Shown here one piece after another: positions 1-7,139 of a DNA stretch of 64,000 nt. A program made the position numbers and the translations under genes. How positions within the stretch are numbered: position 1 is the stretch's first letter; each line of letters opens with the position of its first letter. This stretch comes from Bacteroidia bacterium (lineage in GTDB: Bacteria; Bacteroidota; Bacteroidia; B-17B0; Aurantibacillaceae). Below the pieces are notes generated by a model that was not told the DNA's origin, ran no database searches, and was given only the letters and a program-made list of their open reading frames with translations. The DNA is taken from NCBI GenBank assembly GCA_016787785.1, contig JAEUTO010000014.1, positions 186,001 to 250,000 of the forward strand. Reading direction: 5' to 3'.

Positions 1-231
1 GTCTGTATTTCCAAGCACTTTTATAAAGGTTCCGTCAATAAAGTCGGGGTATTTTTTAAAGATCGTCTTTTTTTGTTCGGGCTTTAAAGCAGCGGAAGTT
101 TGGACATTAAATTCCAGCTCCACCTTTGTCTCAACCTTATTTACGTTCTGTCCACCTTTACCACCCGAGCGCGAAGTCTTAAAGCTGATCTCCTTTGTAA
201 GTATAGTATTTACCTGTTCTTCAGTTAACAT
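1..231 (-). CDS. arfB: Peptidyl-tRNA hydrolase ArfB (ribosome rescue), C-terminus cut by window edge
   Basis: ArfB hydrolyses peptidyl-tRNA on ribosomes stalled without a stop codon. The 77 visible codons start at an ATG (229-231, minus strand) and carry the class I release-factor signature GGKGGQNVNKVET, with the catalytic GGQ at residues 26-28. The protein lacks the codon-recognition domains of RF1/RF2 because GGQ lies almost at the N-terminus, which separates ArfB from true release factors. The rest of the gene, including the basic C-terminal tail that enters the mRNA channel, lies outside the window. It is divergent from the amidase gene to its right. Confidence 0.9.
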   Translation of the reverse strand, partial: MLTEEQVNTILTKEISFKTSRSGGKGGQNVNKVETKVELEFNVQTSAALKPEQKKTIFKKYPDFIDGTFIKVLGNTD

Positions 232-345
232 AGTGGTTTTGATAACAATTTGAAAGTACAAATAATTTTTGAGTGAATAATTTTAATTTTATAAACATGA
301 TGCGCAGAATAATGTTACTGATTTAAGATATATGATTAAGGACTA

Positions 346-1650
346 ATGATAAAAATTATGATCACTAAATGTATTCTGTATTGCGTCTTCTGTCTTGCGT
401 CTTTTATCTTTTTAGCGCAAACTCCGGTTCAGCGCTGCAAATACCGCTTTGATAATTATCTAAATTTTAAAGGTTCTTTAAATAACCGCGTCGAATTTCA
501 AAAAGAGGTAATTTTTATTTTAGATAATAAAGGCAAAAAGATCTTCGCCTTTAATGAAAATGAAATTGACGTGGTTGCCAAATATTTTATAAATAACACA
601 TTTGTAGCGCAGGAAAAATTTATAAAATTTAAGGGAACAAAAAGATTCTCTTCAACACAAAGAGACAGTATCTCTAAAAAGATCGTTGATAAAAGGATCA
701 TTGCAAAAAAAGATAATGCCCTGCCGCTTAGCGGTTACCGCATTGCCATTGACCCCGGACATACGGGCACTAATTTGACCGATGCGCAAATAGAACAAAA
801 ATTCCTGTATTTTGTGCAAGATAGTATCAATCATCCTTTGGATACAATTAAATTGTTTGAAAGCGTACTTACATTTAATACCGCACAGTTAGCACAAAAA
901 ATGCTGGAAGAGCAGGGCGCAAAGGTTTTAATGACACGTTCGCAAAGTAATTTTAATTCGTTTAACCTCACTTACACGCAATGGATAGAAAAGCATAAAA
1001 AGAGAGTTTTGGATAGCCTGCAAAGAAAGAAAGTGCATACCAAAGCACAGCATAATAAGTTGATGAAAATGAGCGACAGAGATCTTTTCTGGGAATTTTT
1101 TAGGGATTTTGATCTGAACCATCGTGCAAAACTGATGAATGATTTTGATCCGCATGCCAGTTTGATCATTCATTACAATGTAGACGAAAAGAACGAACCC
1201 TGGAAACAAACCAGTAACCGCAATTTTACCATGGCCTTTATTGGAGGGGCTTTTACGAGCGATAATATTGATAAACCCGAGAACATGATACATTTTTTGC
1301 GCTTGTTATTGACAGATGAATTAAACCAATCAGAAAAATTGGCTTCTTTAACTGTAAGTAATTTTAACAAGAATCTTAATATTCCAATCGCTTCGCAATT
1401 TGACGCCAATTATTTGAAGGATAATTGTTTGTTTACAGCAAGCCCAGGCGTGTTCTCAAGAAACTTAAATCTGTGCCGTTTAATTAATTCGCCGCTGGTA
1501 TATGGTGAAAGCCTTTACCAGGACAATGAAAAAGAGTGTAAGGAGCTGATGAAGATGGAAAGCAATTATAAAGGCATTAAAACAAACGAACGTGTATTGA
1601 AAGTGGCAAAAAGTTATTACGATGCAGTTTTTAAGTTTTTAAAAAACTAG
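346..1650 (+). CDS. N-acetylmuramoyl-L-alanine amidase (Amidase_3 family), exported
   Basis: Probable zinc amidase cutting the MurNAc-L-Ala bond of peptidoglycan in the periplasm. Residues 1-25 form a signal peptide. The catalytic domain begins near residue 130 with YRIAIDPGH (first Zn ligand His). Next come a Glu ligand in FESVLTFN, the His of SLIIHYN, and a C-terminal Glu in VYGES, the usual catalytic position. At 434 residues it is longer than a minimal Amidase_3 domain. The extra parts are an N-terminal beta-rich region of about 100 residues and a charged insertion between the Zn-binding segments. An alternative start is the ATG at 358. The signal-peptide coding region contains a 14-bp tandem duplication (376-403). 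The response-regulator gene follows after 16 bp and may be co-transcribed. Confidence 0.82.
   Translation: MIKIMITKCILYCVFCLASFIFLAQTPVQRCKYRFDNYLNFKGSLNNRVEFQKEVIFILDNKGKKIFAFNENEIDVVAKYFINNTFVAQEKFIKFKGTKRFSSTQRDSISKKIVDKRIIAKKDNALPLSGYRIAIDPGHTGTNLTDAQIEQKFLYFVQDSINHPLDTIKLFESVLTFNTAQLAQKMLEEQGAKVLMTRSQSNFNSFNLTYTQWIEKHKKRVLDSLQRKKVHTKAQHNKLMKMSDRDLFWEFFRDFDLNHRAKLMNDFDPHASLIIHYNVDEKNEPWKQTSNRNFTMAFIGGAFTSDNIDKPENMIHFLRLLLTDELNQSEKLASLTVSNFNKNLNIPIASQFDANYLKDNCLFTASPGVFSRNLNLCRLINSPLVYGESLYQDNEKECKELMKMESNYKGIKTNERVLKVAKSYYDAVFKFLKN
376..403 (+). repeat. 14-bp tandem duplication within the amidase signal-peptide codons
   Basis: CTGTATTGCGTCTT (376-389) is followed directly by CTGTCTTGCGTCTT (390-403), with one mismatch. 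Because 14 is not a multiple of 3, the two copies are read in different frames. Both encode hydrophobic residues of the signal peptide. Confidence 0.7.
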
Positions 1651-1666
1651 TATATTAGAGTCATCA

Positions 1667-2305
1667 ATGGCAGGCAAAGTAAAAATATATTTAGTAGACG
1701 ATCATCAAATGTTAATTGATGGTTTAAAGGCAATTATTTCGAGCGAAAAAGATTTCGAAATAGTTGGTGAATGCACTTTGCCCTTATTGGCCTTTGAACA
1801 AATACAATTGCTAAAACCGGATATAGTTTTAACGGATATTAATATGCCCGAGCTTAGCGGTATTGAATTGGTGCGCAAATTAAAACCCCGTGTTGGCAAT
1901 ACAAAATTTATTGCGTTGAGTATGTTCGGCGAGCGCAGTTATATTAAAGATATGTTGCAGGCAGGTGTTAGTGGTTATATTTTAAAGAATACAGGCCGCG
2001 AAGAGTTGGTAAAAGCAATTAATTTAGTAATGCAGGGCCATGAATTTTTTAGCGAAGAAGTAGAGCAGGTAATTGAATCTAATCCCGTAAACGACGAGAA
2101 AATAAATACCATACATTTAACGGAGCGCGAAGTAGATATTATTGATTGCATTGCTAAGGAAATGACCAACGCTCAAATTGCAGAAACACTTTTTATAAGC
2201 GAACGCACCGTAGAGACTCACCGTAAAAATATCTTCAGAAAAACCGGCATAAAAGGCGTAATCGGCCTGGTTAAGTTCGCGCTGGATAAGGGGTTTATTA
2301 AATGA
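1667..2305 (+). CDS. NarL/LuxR-type response regulator
   Basis: Two-component response regulator. The receiver domain (residues 5-125) has the acidic pair DD at 11-12, the phospho-acceptor Asp57 in VLTDINMPE, and a conserved Lys in YILKNTG. A LuxR/GerE helix-turn-helix follows at about 148-212 (LTEREVDII, then a recognition helix in ISERTVETHRKN). The length of 212 residues is normal for the family. No histidine kinase is adjacent, so it is an orphan here. It lies 16 bp after the amidase gene, suggesting co-transcription, but whether it controls wall turnover is inference only. Confidence 0.92.
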   Translation: MAGKVKIYLVDDHQMLIDGLKAIISSEKDFEIVGECTLPLLAFEQIQLLKPDIVLTDINMPELSGIELVRKLKPRVGNTKFIALSMFGERSYIKDMLQAGVSGYILKNTGREELVKAINLVMQGHEFFSEEVEQVIESNPVNDEKINTIHLTEREVDIIDCIAKEMTNAQIAETLFISERTVETHRKNIFRKTGIKGVIGLVKFALDKGFIK

Positions 2306-2311
2306 TGTAAT

Positions 2312-2365
2312 ACGTAAAAGGTAAGATGGGAAATGGATCACTTTTTACGTCTTCCATTTCACATT
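2312..2365. repeat. Interleaved inverted repeat between convergent genes
   Basis: Two inverted repeats are interleaved in the order a-b-a'-b'. ACGTAAAAG (2312-2320) pairs with CTTTTTACGT (2341-2350), and GATGGGAAATGG (2325-2336) pairs imperfectly with CCATTTCACATT (2354-2365). The segment fills most of the 64-bp gap between the response regulator (+) and queE (-). It may be a repetitive element or a transcription-end structure. No T-run follows. Confidence 0.45.
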
Positions 2366-2369
2366 ATTT

Positions 2370-3023
2370 CTAAGGAATATTCATATACTTATGCGTCTGT
2401 AAACTTATCATCCATTTTGGATTATTTTTTACATATTCAATAATTTGAGGAATCAATTCCTGGTGTTTGCTCCATTCGGGTTGTAAATACAAATAACAAT
2501 CCTTACCAACTTTTGCAGCTTGCTCTTCAGCCCATTTAAAATCATGTTGATTGAACACAATTACTTTTAATTCGTTGGCTTTTTCATAAACTTCAGGCAA
2601 TGGCGCCATTGTTTTTTTCGGACTTAAACAGATCCAGTCCCAGTTGCCGCTTAACTTATAAGCACCGGATGTTTCAATGAATGTTTCAATGTTTTTTGCT
2701 TTAAGTTGAGCAGTTAAAGCATTTAAATTATAGATCAAAGGTTCGCCACCGGTAACAACAACGCTTGGCGCTTTCCATTCTAAAACATTAGTAATTATTT
2801 TTTCTATTGGTGTAAGTGGATGAATATTGGCATCCCAGCTTTCTTTTACATCGCACCAATGGCAACCAACATCGCAGCCGCCAATACGTATAAAATAAGC
2901 TGCTTTGCCGGTATTAAATCCTTCGCCCTGAATGGTGTAAAACTCTTCCATCAAAGGCAATAATTTACCCTCGTTCAAAAGCGCTTCATCGTTAGGTTTT
3001 AGACTATGTAATTTGTAATTCAA
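2370..3023 (-). CDS. queE: 7-carboxy-7-deazaguanine synthase QueE (radical SAM)
   Basis: Radical-SAM enzyme that converts 6-carboxytetrahydropterin to 7-carboxy-7-deazaguanine in queuosine/preQ0 synthesis. The 4Fe-4S ligands are Cys50, Cys54 and Cys57 in GGCDVGCHWCDV. The segment MEEFYTIQGEG just before is typical of QueE, and GGEPL follows downstream. The 217-residue length fits. The start as drawn is TTG; an internal ATG at 2949-2951 would remove 24 residues but keep the whole core. No other queuosine gene is in the window. Transcription is divergent from bshA across a 261-bp gap that holds an inverted-repeat element. Confidence 0.9.
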   Translation of the reverse strand: MNYKLHSLKPNDEALLNEGKLLPLMEEFYTIQGEGFNTGKAAYFIRIGGCDVGCHWCDVKESWDANIHPLTPIEKIITNVLEWKAPSVVVTGGEPLIYNLNALTAQLKAKNIETFIETSGAYKLSGNWDWICLSPKKTMAPLPEVYEKANELKVIVFNQHDFKWAEEQAAKVGKDCYLYLQPEWSKHQELIPQIIEYVKNNPKWMISLQTHKYMNIP

Positions 3024-3053
3024 GATCGTAAAGATAACTACTAATTTTCAATA

Positions 3054-3210
3054 GCCACGAATTTCACCAATTACACTGATTGAAACTTTCTTTTTTCTTT
3101 ATTAGTGTAATTGTTTTCTCTAAGAATAAATTCTTAAAGAAAAATCAAATTCCACCAATCCTAGATTTAGAGTGTTCTTTAAATTTGTGAAATTGGTGTA
3201 ATTAGTTGCC
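3054..3210. repeat. 157-bp inverted-repeat element (AATTTCACC/AATTACAC type)
   Basis: The left end GCCACGAATTTCACCAATTA (from 3054) and right end GAAATTGGTGTAATTAGTTG (from 3189) are imperfect inverted repeats of about 22 bp, with roughly 18 matches. The interior contains a second short palindrome, TAAGAAT-AA-ATTCTTA (3121-3136), and an internal copy of the TTAGTGTAATTG motif near 3102. It occupies most of the queE/bshA gap. There is no coding potential. It resembles a short MITE/REP-like element. Confidence 0.6.
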
Positions 3211-3284
3211 AAAAACATATAGTTTGTTAACATTATTCCAGCCTAATAATTCGTAAATTTATAGCTTAATAAATAGATCTCTTT

Positions 3285-4424
3285 ATGAATATAGGAATGG
3301 TTTGTTTTCCAACCTACGGTGGAAGCGGGGTTGTAGCAACAGAATTAGGTAAGGCTCTGGCCAAAAAAGGCCACAAGGTGCATTTTATGTCTTACAGCCA
3401 GCCTTTTCGTTTAAACCTGTTTGATGAGAATTTATTTTATCACGAATTTAACGTTAACGATTATCCATTATTCGAATACCAACCTTACGAGAGTGTATTG
3501 GCCAGCAAAATTGTAGATGTGGCCATGTACGAACAGTTAGATGTATTACATGTGCATTACGCTATTCCACACGCTTCTGTAGCTTACATGGCGCAGCAGA
3601 TCTTAAAGTCAAAAAAAATAAACTTGCCTTATGTAACTACTTTGCATGGTACGGATATAACTTTAGTGGGGCGAGATCCAGCCTTTGAGCCGGTAATTCG
3701 TTTTTCTTTGAATCATAGTAATGCTATTACATCGGTTTCTGAAAGTTTAAAAAAGGATACTTTAAAAACGTTTAAGATCGATAATAAGATAAACGTTATT
3801 CCTAATTTTATAAATATTAAAGAATACGAAACACCGCATGAACATTGCGTTGCCAGTAAATATGCCCCAAACGGCGAAAAGATACTGGTGCACATTAGTA
3901 ACTTCCGCAAAGTAAAAAGAATAGAAGATGTAGTAAAGATCTTTGAAAAAGTAAAAAATGCACTTCCGGCAAAATTAATTTTAGTAGGTGATGGTCCTGA
4001 AAAGGCTGCCATTGAACAATTGTGCAGGCAACTGAACTTAAGTCACGATGTAATTAATCTTGGTAAAATTGCCGATCCTAAAGAAATTTTGAGTGTAGCA
4101 GACCTTTTTATTTTGCCATCAGAGACCGAGAGTTTTGGTTTGGCAGCCCTGGAGGCCATGGCCATGAAAGTACCTGTAATTAGCACTAACAGCGGCGGTT
4201 TACCGGAAGTTAACATCAACGGCAAAACGGGTTATTTAAGCGATGTTGGCGATGTAGAAGAAATGGCGGCAAATGCTATTAAATTGCTGGGCGATAAAAA
4301 ATTGTTCAACCAATTCAAAGAAAATGCTTTTACACAAGCAAAAAAATTCGATATTGTAAACATATTGCCGCTTTACGAAAAGCTTTACCAACAATTGGTT
4401 TCAAACCAGGCTGTACTCGCTTAA
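3285..4424 (+). CDS. bshA: N-acetyl-alpha-D-glucosaminyl L-malate synthase BshA (bacillithiol pathway)
   Basis: GT-B glycosyltransferase (GT4) that joins UDP-GlcNAc to L-malate, the first step of bacillithiol synthesis in the cytosol. The N-terminus MNIGMVCFPTYGGSGVVATE is characteristic of BshA. The UDP-sugar site is marked by SETESFGLAALEAMA (EX7E motif) and NSGGLPE in the C-terminal Rossmann half. The 379-residue length is normal. Other bsh genes are not in the window. It is followed by apaG after 64 bp. Confidence 0.93.
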   Translation: MNIGMVCFPTYGGSGVVATELGKALAKKGHKVHFMSYSQPFRLNLFDENLFYHEFNVNDYPLFEYQPYESVLASKIVDVAMYEQLDVLHVHYAIPHASVAYMAQQILKSKKINLPYVTTLHGTDITLVGRDPAFEPVIRFSLNHSNAITSVSESLKKDTLKTFKIDNKINVIPNFINIKEYETPHEHCVASKYAPNGEKILVHISNFRKVKRIEDVVKIFEKVKNALPAKLILVGDGPEKAAIEQLCRQLNLSHDVINLGKIADPKEILSVADLFILPSETESFGLAALEAMAMKVPVISTNSGGLPEVNINGKTGYLSDVGDVEEMAANAIKLLGDKKLFNQFKENAFTQAKKFDIVNILPLYEKLYQQLVSNQAVLA

Positions 4425-4488
4425 ATTTGTTAAATTATTAGAAGTCCACAACTTTTATTAAAAAAACGGTTTAATATTGCAATATCAA

Positions 4489-4875
4489 ATGGTAAAGACC
4501 ACCACACATAATATCGAGATCTCTGTAGATGTGAAATACCTGGCAGATCAAAGTGTGCCAAGGGAGAACCATTATTTTTTCATTTACTTTATTACCATTG
4601 AAAATAAAAGCGATTTTTCTGTACAATTATTAAAACGCCATTGGGATATTTTTGACTCTATTGGCGAAAAACGTATGGTAGATGGAGAAGGGGTAATAGG
4701 CGAGACGCCAATTATTGAACCTGGCCAAAAATTTGAATACAACAGTGGTTGTAATTTAATAAGTGAATTGGGTTATATGGAAGGTTTTTATACAATGACC
4801 CGCTTAATAGATGATACCGAATTTAATGTTCAGATCCCGAGATTTGAATTGGTTGTTCCTTCTAAACTAAACTAG
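4489..4875 (+). CDS. apaG: ApaG family protein
   Basis: Small beta-sandwich (fibronectin-III-like) protein of the ApaG family. The biochemical role is unclear; it was linked to Co2+/Mg2+ effects in enterobacteria. Recognisable segments are ENHYFFIYFITIEN, RHWDIFDS, GEGVIGETPIIEPG and EGFYTM. I chose the ATG at 4489, giving 128 residues, over the TTG four codons upstream because it matches the usual length of about 125. The 3' end is 21 bp from a palindromic repeat that separates it from the convergent TPR gene. Confidence 0.9.
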   Translation: MVKTTTHNIEISVDVKYLADQSVPRENHYFFIYFITIENKSDFSVQLLKRHWDIFDSIGEKRMVDGEGVIGETPIIEPGQKFEYNSGCNLISELGYMEGFYTMTRLIDDTEFNVQIPRFELVVPSKLN

Positions 4876-4896
4876 GCAAGTTCCTGCCTAATTTTT

Positions 4897-5035
4897 AACC
4901 ACATAGTACACATAGAAAAGCATATCGCTAACTTCTGAAAAGAAGCACATGGTTTTCTTCGCTAGCGAAGAAAATGCTATGTGTTACTTGTGAAAATATT
5001 GTTTGACCTATAAAAAACTATGTGCCTATGTGGTT
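4897..5035. repeat. 139-bp TIR element with perfect central palindrome (copy A)
   Basis: Terminal inverted repeats are AACCACATAGTACACATAG (4897-4915) and CTATGTGCCTATGTGGTT (5018-5035). At the centre (4953-4974) is a perfect 22-bp palindrome with arm TTTTCTTCGCT, flanked by weaker pairing (CACATGG / GCTATGTG). It lies between the convergent 3' ends of apaG and the TPR gene. A second copy is at 45412-45550, and a longer form with the same ends surrounds the GxxExxY gene at 42442-42905. The T-rich tract TAATTTTT follows the right end both here and in copy B. Confidence 0.85.
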
Positions 5036-5047
5036 TAATTTTTACGA

Positions 5048-6118
5048 TTACTTACAGTATTTATCAATTATTTGTGCAGCGTGTTCGTTGCCTAAGCCAT
5101 CAGCCTTATTAAGATCTTCGCAGGCGCCATATTTGTCTTTAATAGCCATCTTTGTTGCTGCGCGATTATAAAAGGCATCAGCATAATCAAATTTAAGTTT
5201 TAGGGCCATATCGTAATCTTTTAAAGCTTCCTGAAATGCTTTGTTCTCTGATTTTGCAACTGCCCGGTAACAATAACTTACTGGATTCTTACCGTTTAAT
5301 TTAATGGCTTCATCAAAGTCAGCTATAGCGCCTGTATTATCTTTTACATTAATTTTTGCCGCGCCCCTTGCTATTAAAGATTCTTCCTCTCCGGGAATTC
5401 CGTCAATATAAACGTTCCAGTCGGTTACAGCCCCTTTAAAATCCTTCACTTCAAACTTAGATTTTGCCCGGAGTTTGTAAGCGGTATAGTCGGGTTTTTC
5501 GGCTGGCATTTTTTTTATGGCATCGTTCAATTCTTTTATAGCATAGTTGTATTCCTTCATCACAAAGCGTATTTCGCCTTTAAGTACAATTGCTTTAATA
5601 CATTTAGGTTCTAATTCTGTTACCGATTCTAATGCGCCTAAAGCGGTCTTGTAGCTTTTACCTTTGTACATTAGAAGCGCGCGGTAATAAAATAGCTCCC
5701 AGTCATCTATCTTTTCATCTTTGGCAATTTCAACAGCAGTATCAATAGCGCCTTTACTGTCGTTAAACTTATTGTTTAAGTAAAAATTGATCCCTTTTAA
5801 TTTAGAGGTTTCAAAGTTTATGGGTTGTATTGCTTCTGCTTTTTCAAGATCCTTTTCGGCGCCTTTATAATTTTTTTGCTGAATTTTTATATAAGCCAAT
5901 TTGTTGTACGCTTGCCAAAAATCTTTCTTTTCTTTTAGCGCAGTTTTTAAGATAGGTGTTGCCTCATCGTACTTTGCAGAGTCTATTAATTTTACGGCTT
6001 TATTGTATAGCTTTTGGTACTCCGGTACAGTATCAACGGCCACTTCTTGGCAACTCAGCGTGTTTGAGGTTAGCCAGATTAGCATGAAAAACAGCCACTT
6101 ATATGTGTTTTTTACCAC
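5048..6118 (-). CDS. Exported tetratricopeptide-repeat protein
   Basis: A TPR solenoid of 356 residues behind an N-terminal signal peptide (about residues 5-23, ending near LSCQ). At least seven TPR-like helical pairs can be read, for example AYNKLAYIKIQQKNYKGAEK and YCYRAVAKSENKAFQEALK, and it ends in a short helical cap. Such proteins act as periplasmic or outer-membrane scaffolds; no partner can be named. The start codon is GTG. The Cys after the signal does not make a good lipobox. Transcription is divergent from the SPFH gene across about 60 bp. Confidence 0.8.
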   Translation of the reverse strand: MVKNTYKWLFFMLIWLTSNTLSCQEVAVDTVPEYQKLYNKAVKLIDSAKYDEATPILKTALKEKKDFWQAYNKLAYIKIQQKNYKGAEKDLEKAEAIQPINFETSKLKGINFYLNNKFNDSKGAIDTAVEIAKDEKIDDWELFYYRALLMYKGKSYKTALGALESVTELEPKCIKAIVLKGEIRFVMKEYNYAIKELNDAIKKMPAEKPDYTAYKLRAKSKFEVKDFKGAVTDWNVYIDGIPGEEESLIARGAAKINVKDNTGAIADFDEAIKLNGKNPVSYCYRAVAKSENKAFQEALKDYDMALKLKFDYADAFYNRAATKMAIKDKYGACEDLNKADGLGNEHAAQIIDKYCK

Positions 6119-6179
6119 CTTTAAAAACGATTTTGAAACAGGAAAAAAATTTCATACATTTATACAAATATAAATCTTT

Positions 6180-7121
6180 ATGGGTCCAATTGGCTTAATT
6201 ATTATTCTGGTTCTTGTTTTATTAACAGTTCTTTTATCTTTTGTTACTGTACAACAAGGTACTATTGCTATTACTACTATTTTCGGTAAATTCAGCCGCA
6301 TCTTACGTCCGGGTTTAAACCTTAAAATACCTTTTATTGAAAAAGTATTTAAAAAGATCTCTGTGCAAAACCGTAGCTCAGAGCTTGGTTTTCAAGCAGT
6401 TACAATAGATCAGGCAAATGTGAACTTTACCGCTATGTTACTGTATTCTGTAATTAACAGCGATGAAGAAACAATAAAGAATGTTGCTTTTAAGTTTGTT
6501 GATGAGCGCAACTTTATGCAAGCATTAGTTCGTTCGGTAGAAGGATCGGTGCGTGCTTTTGTTGCAACAAAAAAACAATCGGAAGTTTTAATATTAAGAA
6601 GAGATATAGTTGAAGCTGTAAAAGAACAGTTAGATAATACATTAGAGCAATGGGGTTATCATTTGATCGATCTTCAGCTAAACGACATTACTTTTGACGA
6701 AGAGGTTATGCGTTCTATGGCAAAAGTAGTGGCAAGTAACAACTTAAAATCTGCTGCCGAGAATGAAGGTCAGGCACTACTAATTACGCGTACCAAAGCT
6801 GCTGAAGCCGAAGGAAATTTTATTAAGATCTCTGCTCAGGCAGAAAAAGATGCTTCGCAATTAAAAGGTGAAGGTATAGCATTGTTCCGTCAGGAAGTAG
6901 CAAAAGGTATGGCCGGCGCTGCGAGAGAAATGCAGGATGCTAACTTAGATTCTTCACTGATCTTATTTAGTATGTGGACGGAAGCCGTTAAGAACTTTGC
7001 ACAAGACGGAAAAGGAAATGTTATTTTCCTTGATGGTAGTGTAGAGGGTATGCAAAAGACCATGAAAGACATGATGGCTTTAACACAAGTAAATCAAATT
7101 CCAACTAATCAAAAAAAATAA
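6180..7121 (+). CDS. SPFH/stomatin-prohibitin family membrane protein
   Basis: One N-terminal transmembrane helix (residues 3-24) is followed by an SPFH (band 7) domain: VQQGTIAITTIFGKFSRILRP, then LNDITFDEEVMRSMAKVV near its end. A coiled-coil rich in Ala/Glu (AENEGQALLITRTKAAEAEG) and a short C-terminal tail complete it. The 313-residue length fits stomatin/HflC-like proteins, which oligomerise on the inner membrane as microdomain scaffolds, often beside proteases. No NfeD or FtsH partner is adjacent. The M43 protease gene follows after 18 bp. Confidence 0.88.
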   Translation: MGPIGLIIILVLVLLTVLLSFVTVQQGTIAITTIFGKFSRILRPGLNLKIPFIEKVFKKISVQNRSSELGFQAVTIDQANVNFTAMLLYSVINSDEETIKNVAFKFVDERNFMQALVRSVEGSVRAFVATKKQSEVLILRRDIVEAVKEQLDNTLEQWGYHLIDLQLNDITFDEEVMRSMAKVVASNNLKSAAENEGQALLITRTKAAEAEGNFIKISAQAEKDASQLKGEGIALFRQEVAKGMAGAAREMQDANLDSSLILFSMWTEAVKNFAQDGKGNVIFLDGSVEGMQKTMKDMMALTQVNQIPTNQKK

Positions 7122-7139
7122 ACACATAAAATAAATCAA

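Noticed and set aside
4889-5043. Exact 8-bp direct repeats TAATTTTT flanking copy A, looking like a target-site duplication
   Set aside because: The same TTTAATTTTT follows the right end of copy B, so the tract is part of the element or of a shared terminator context, not a duplication created at insertion.
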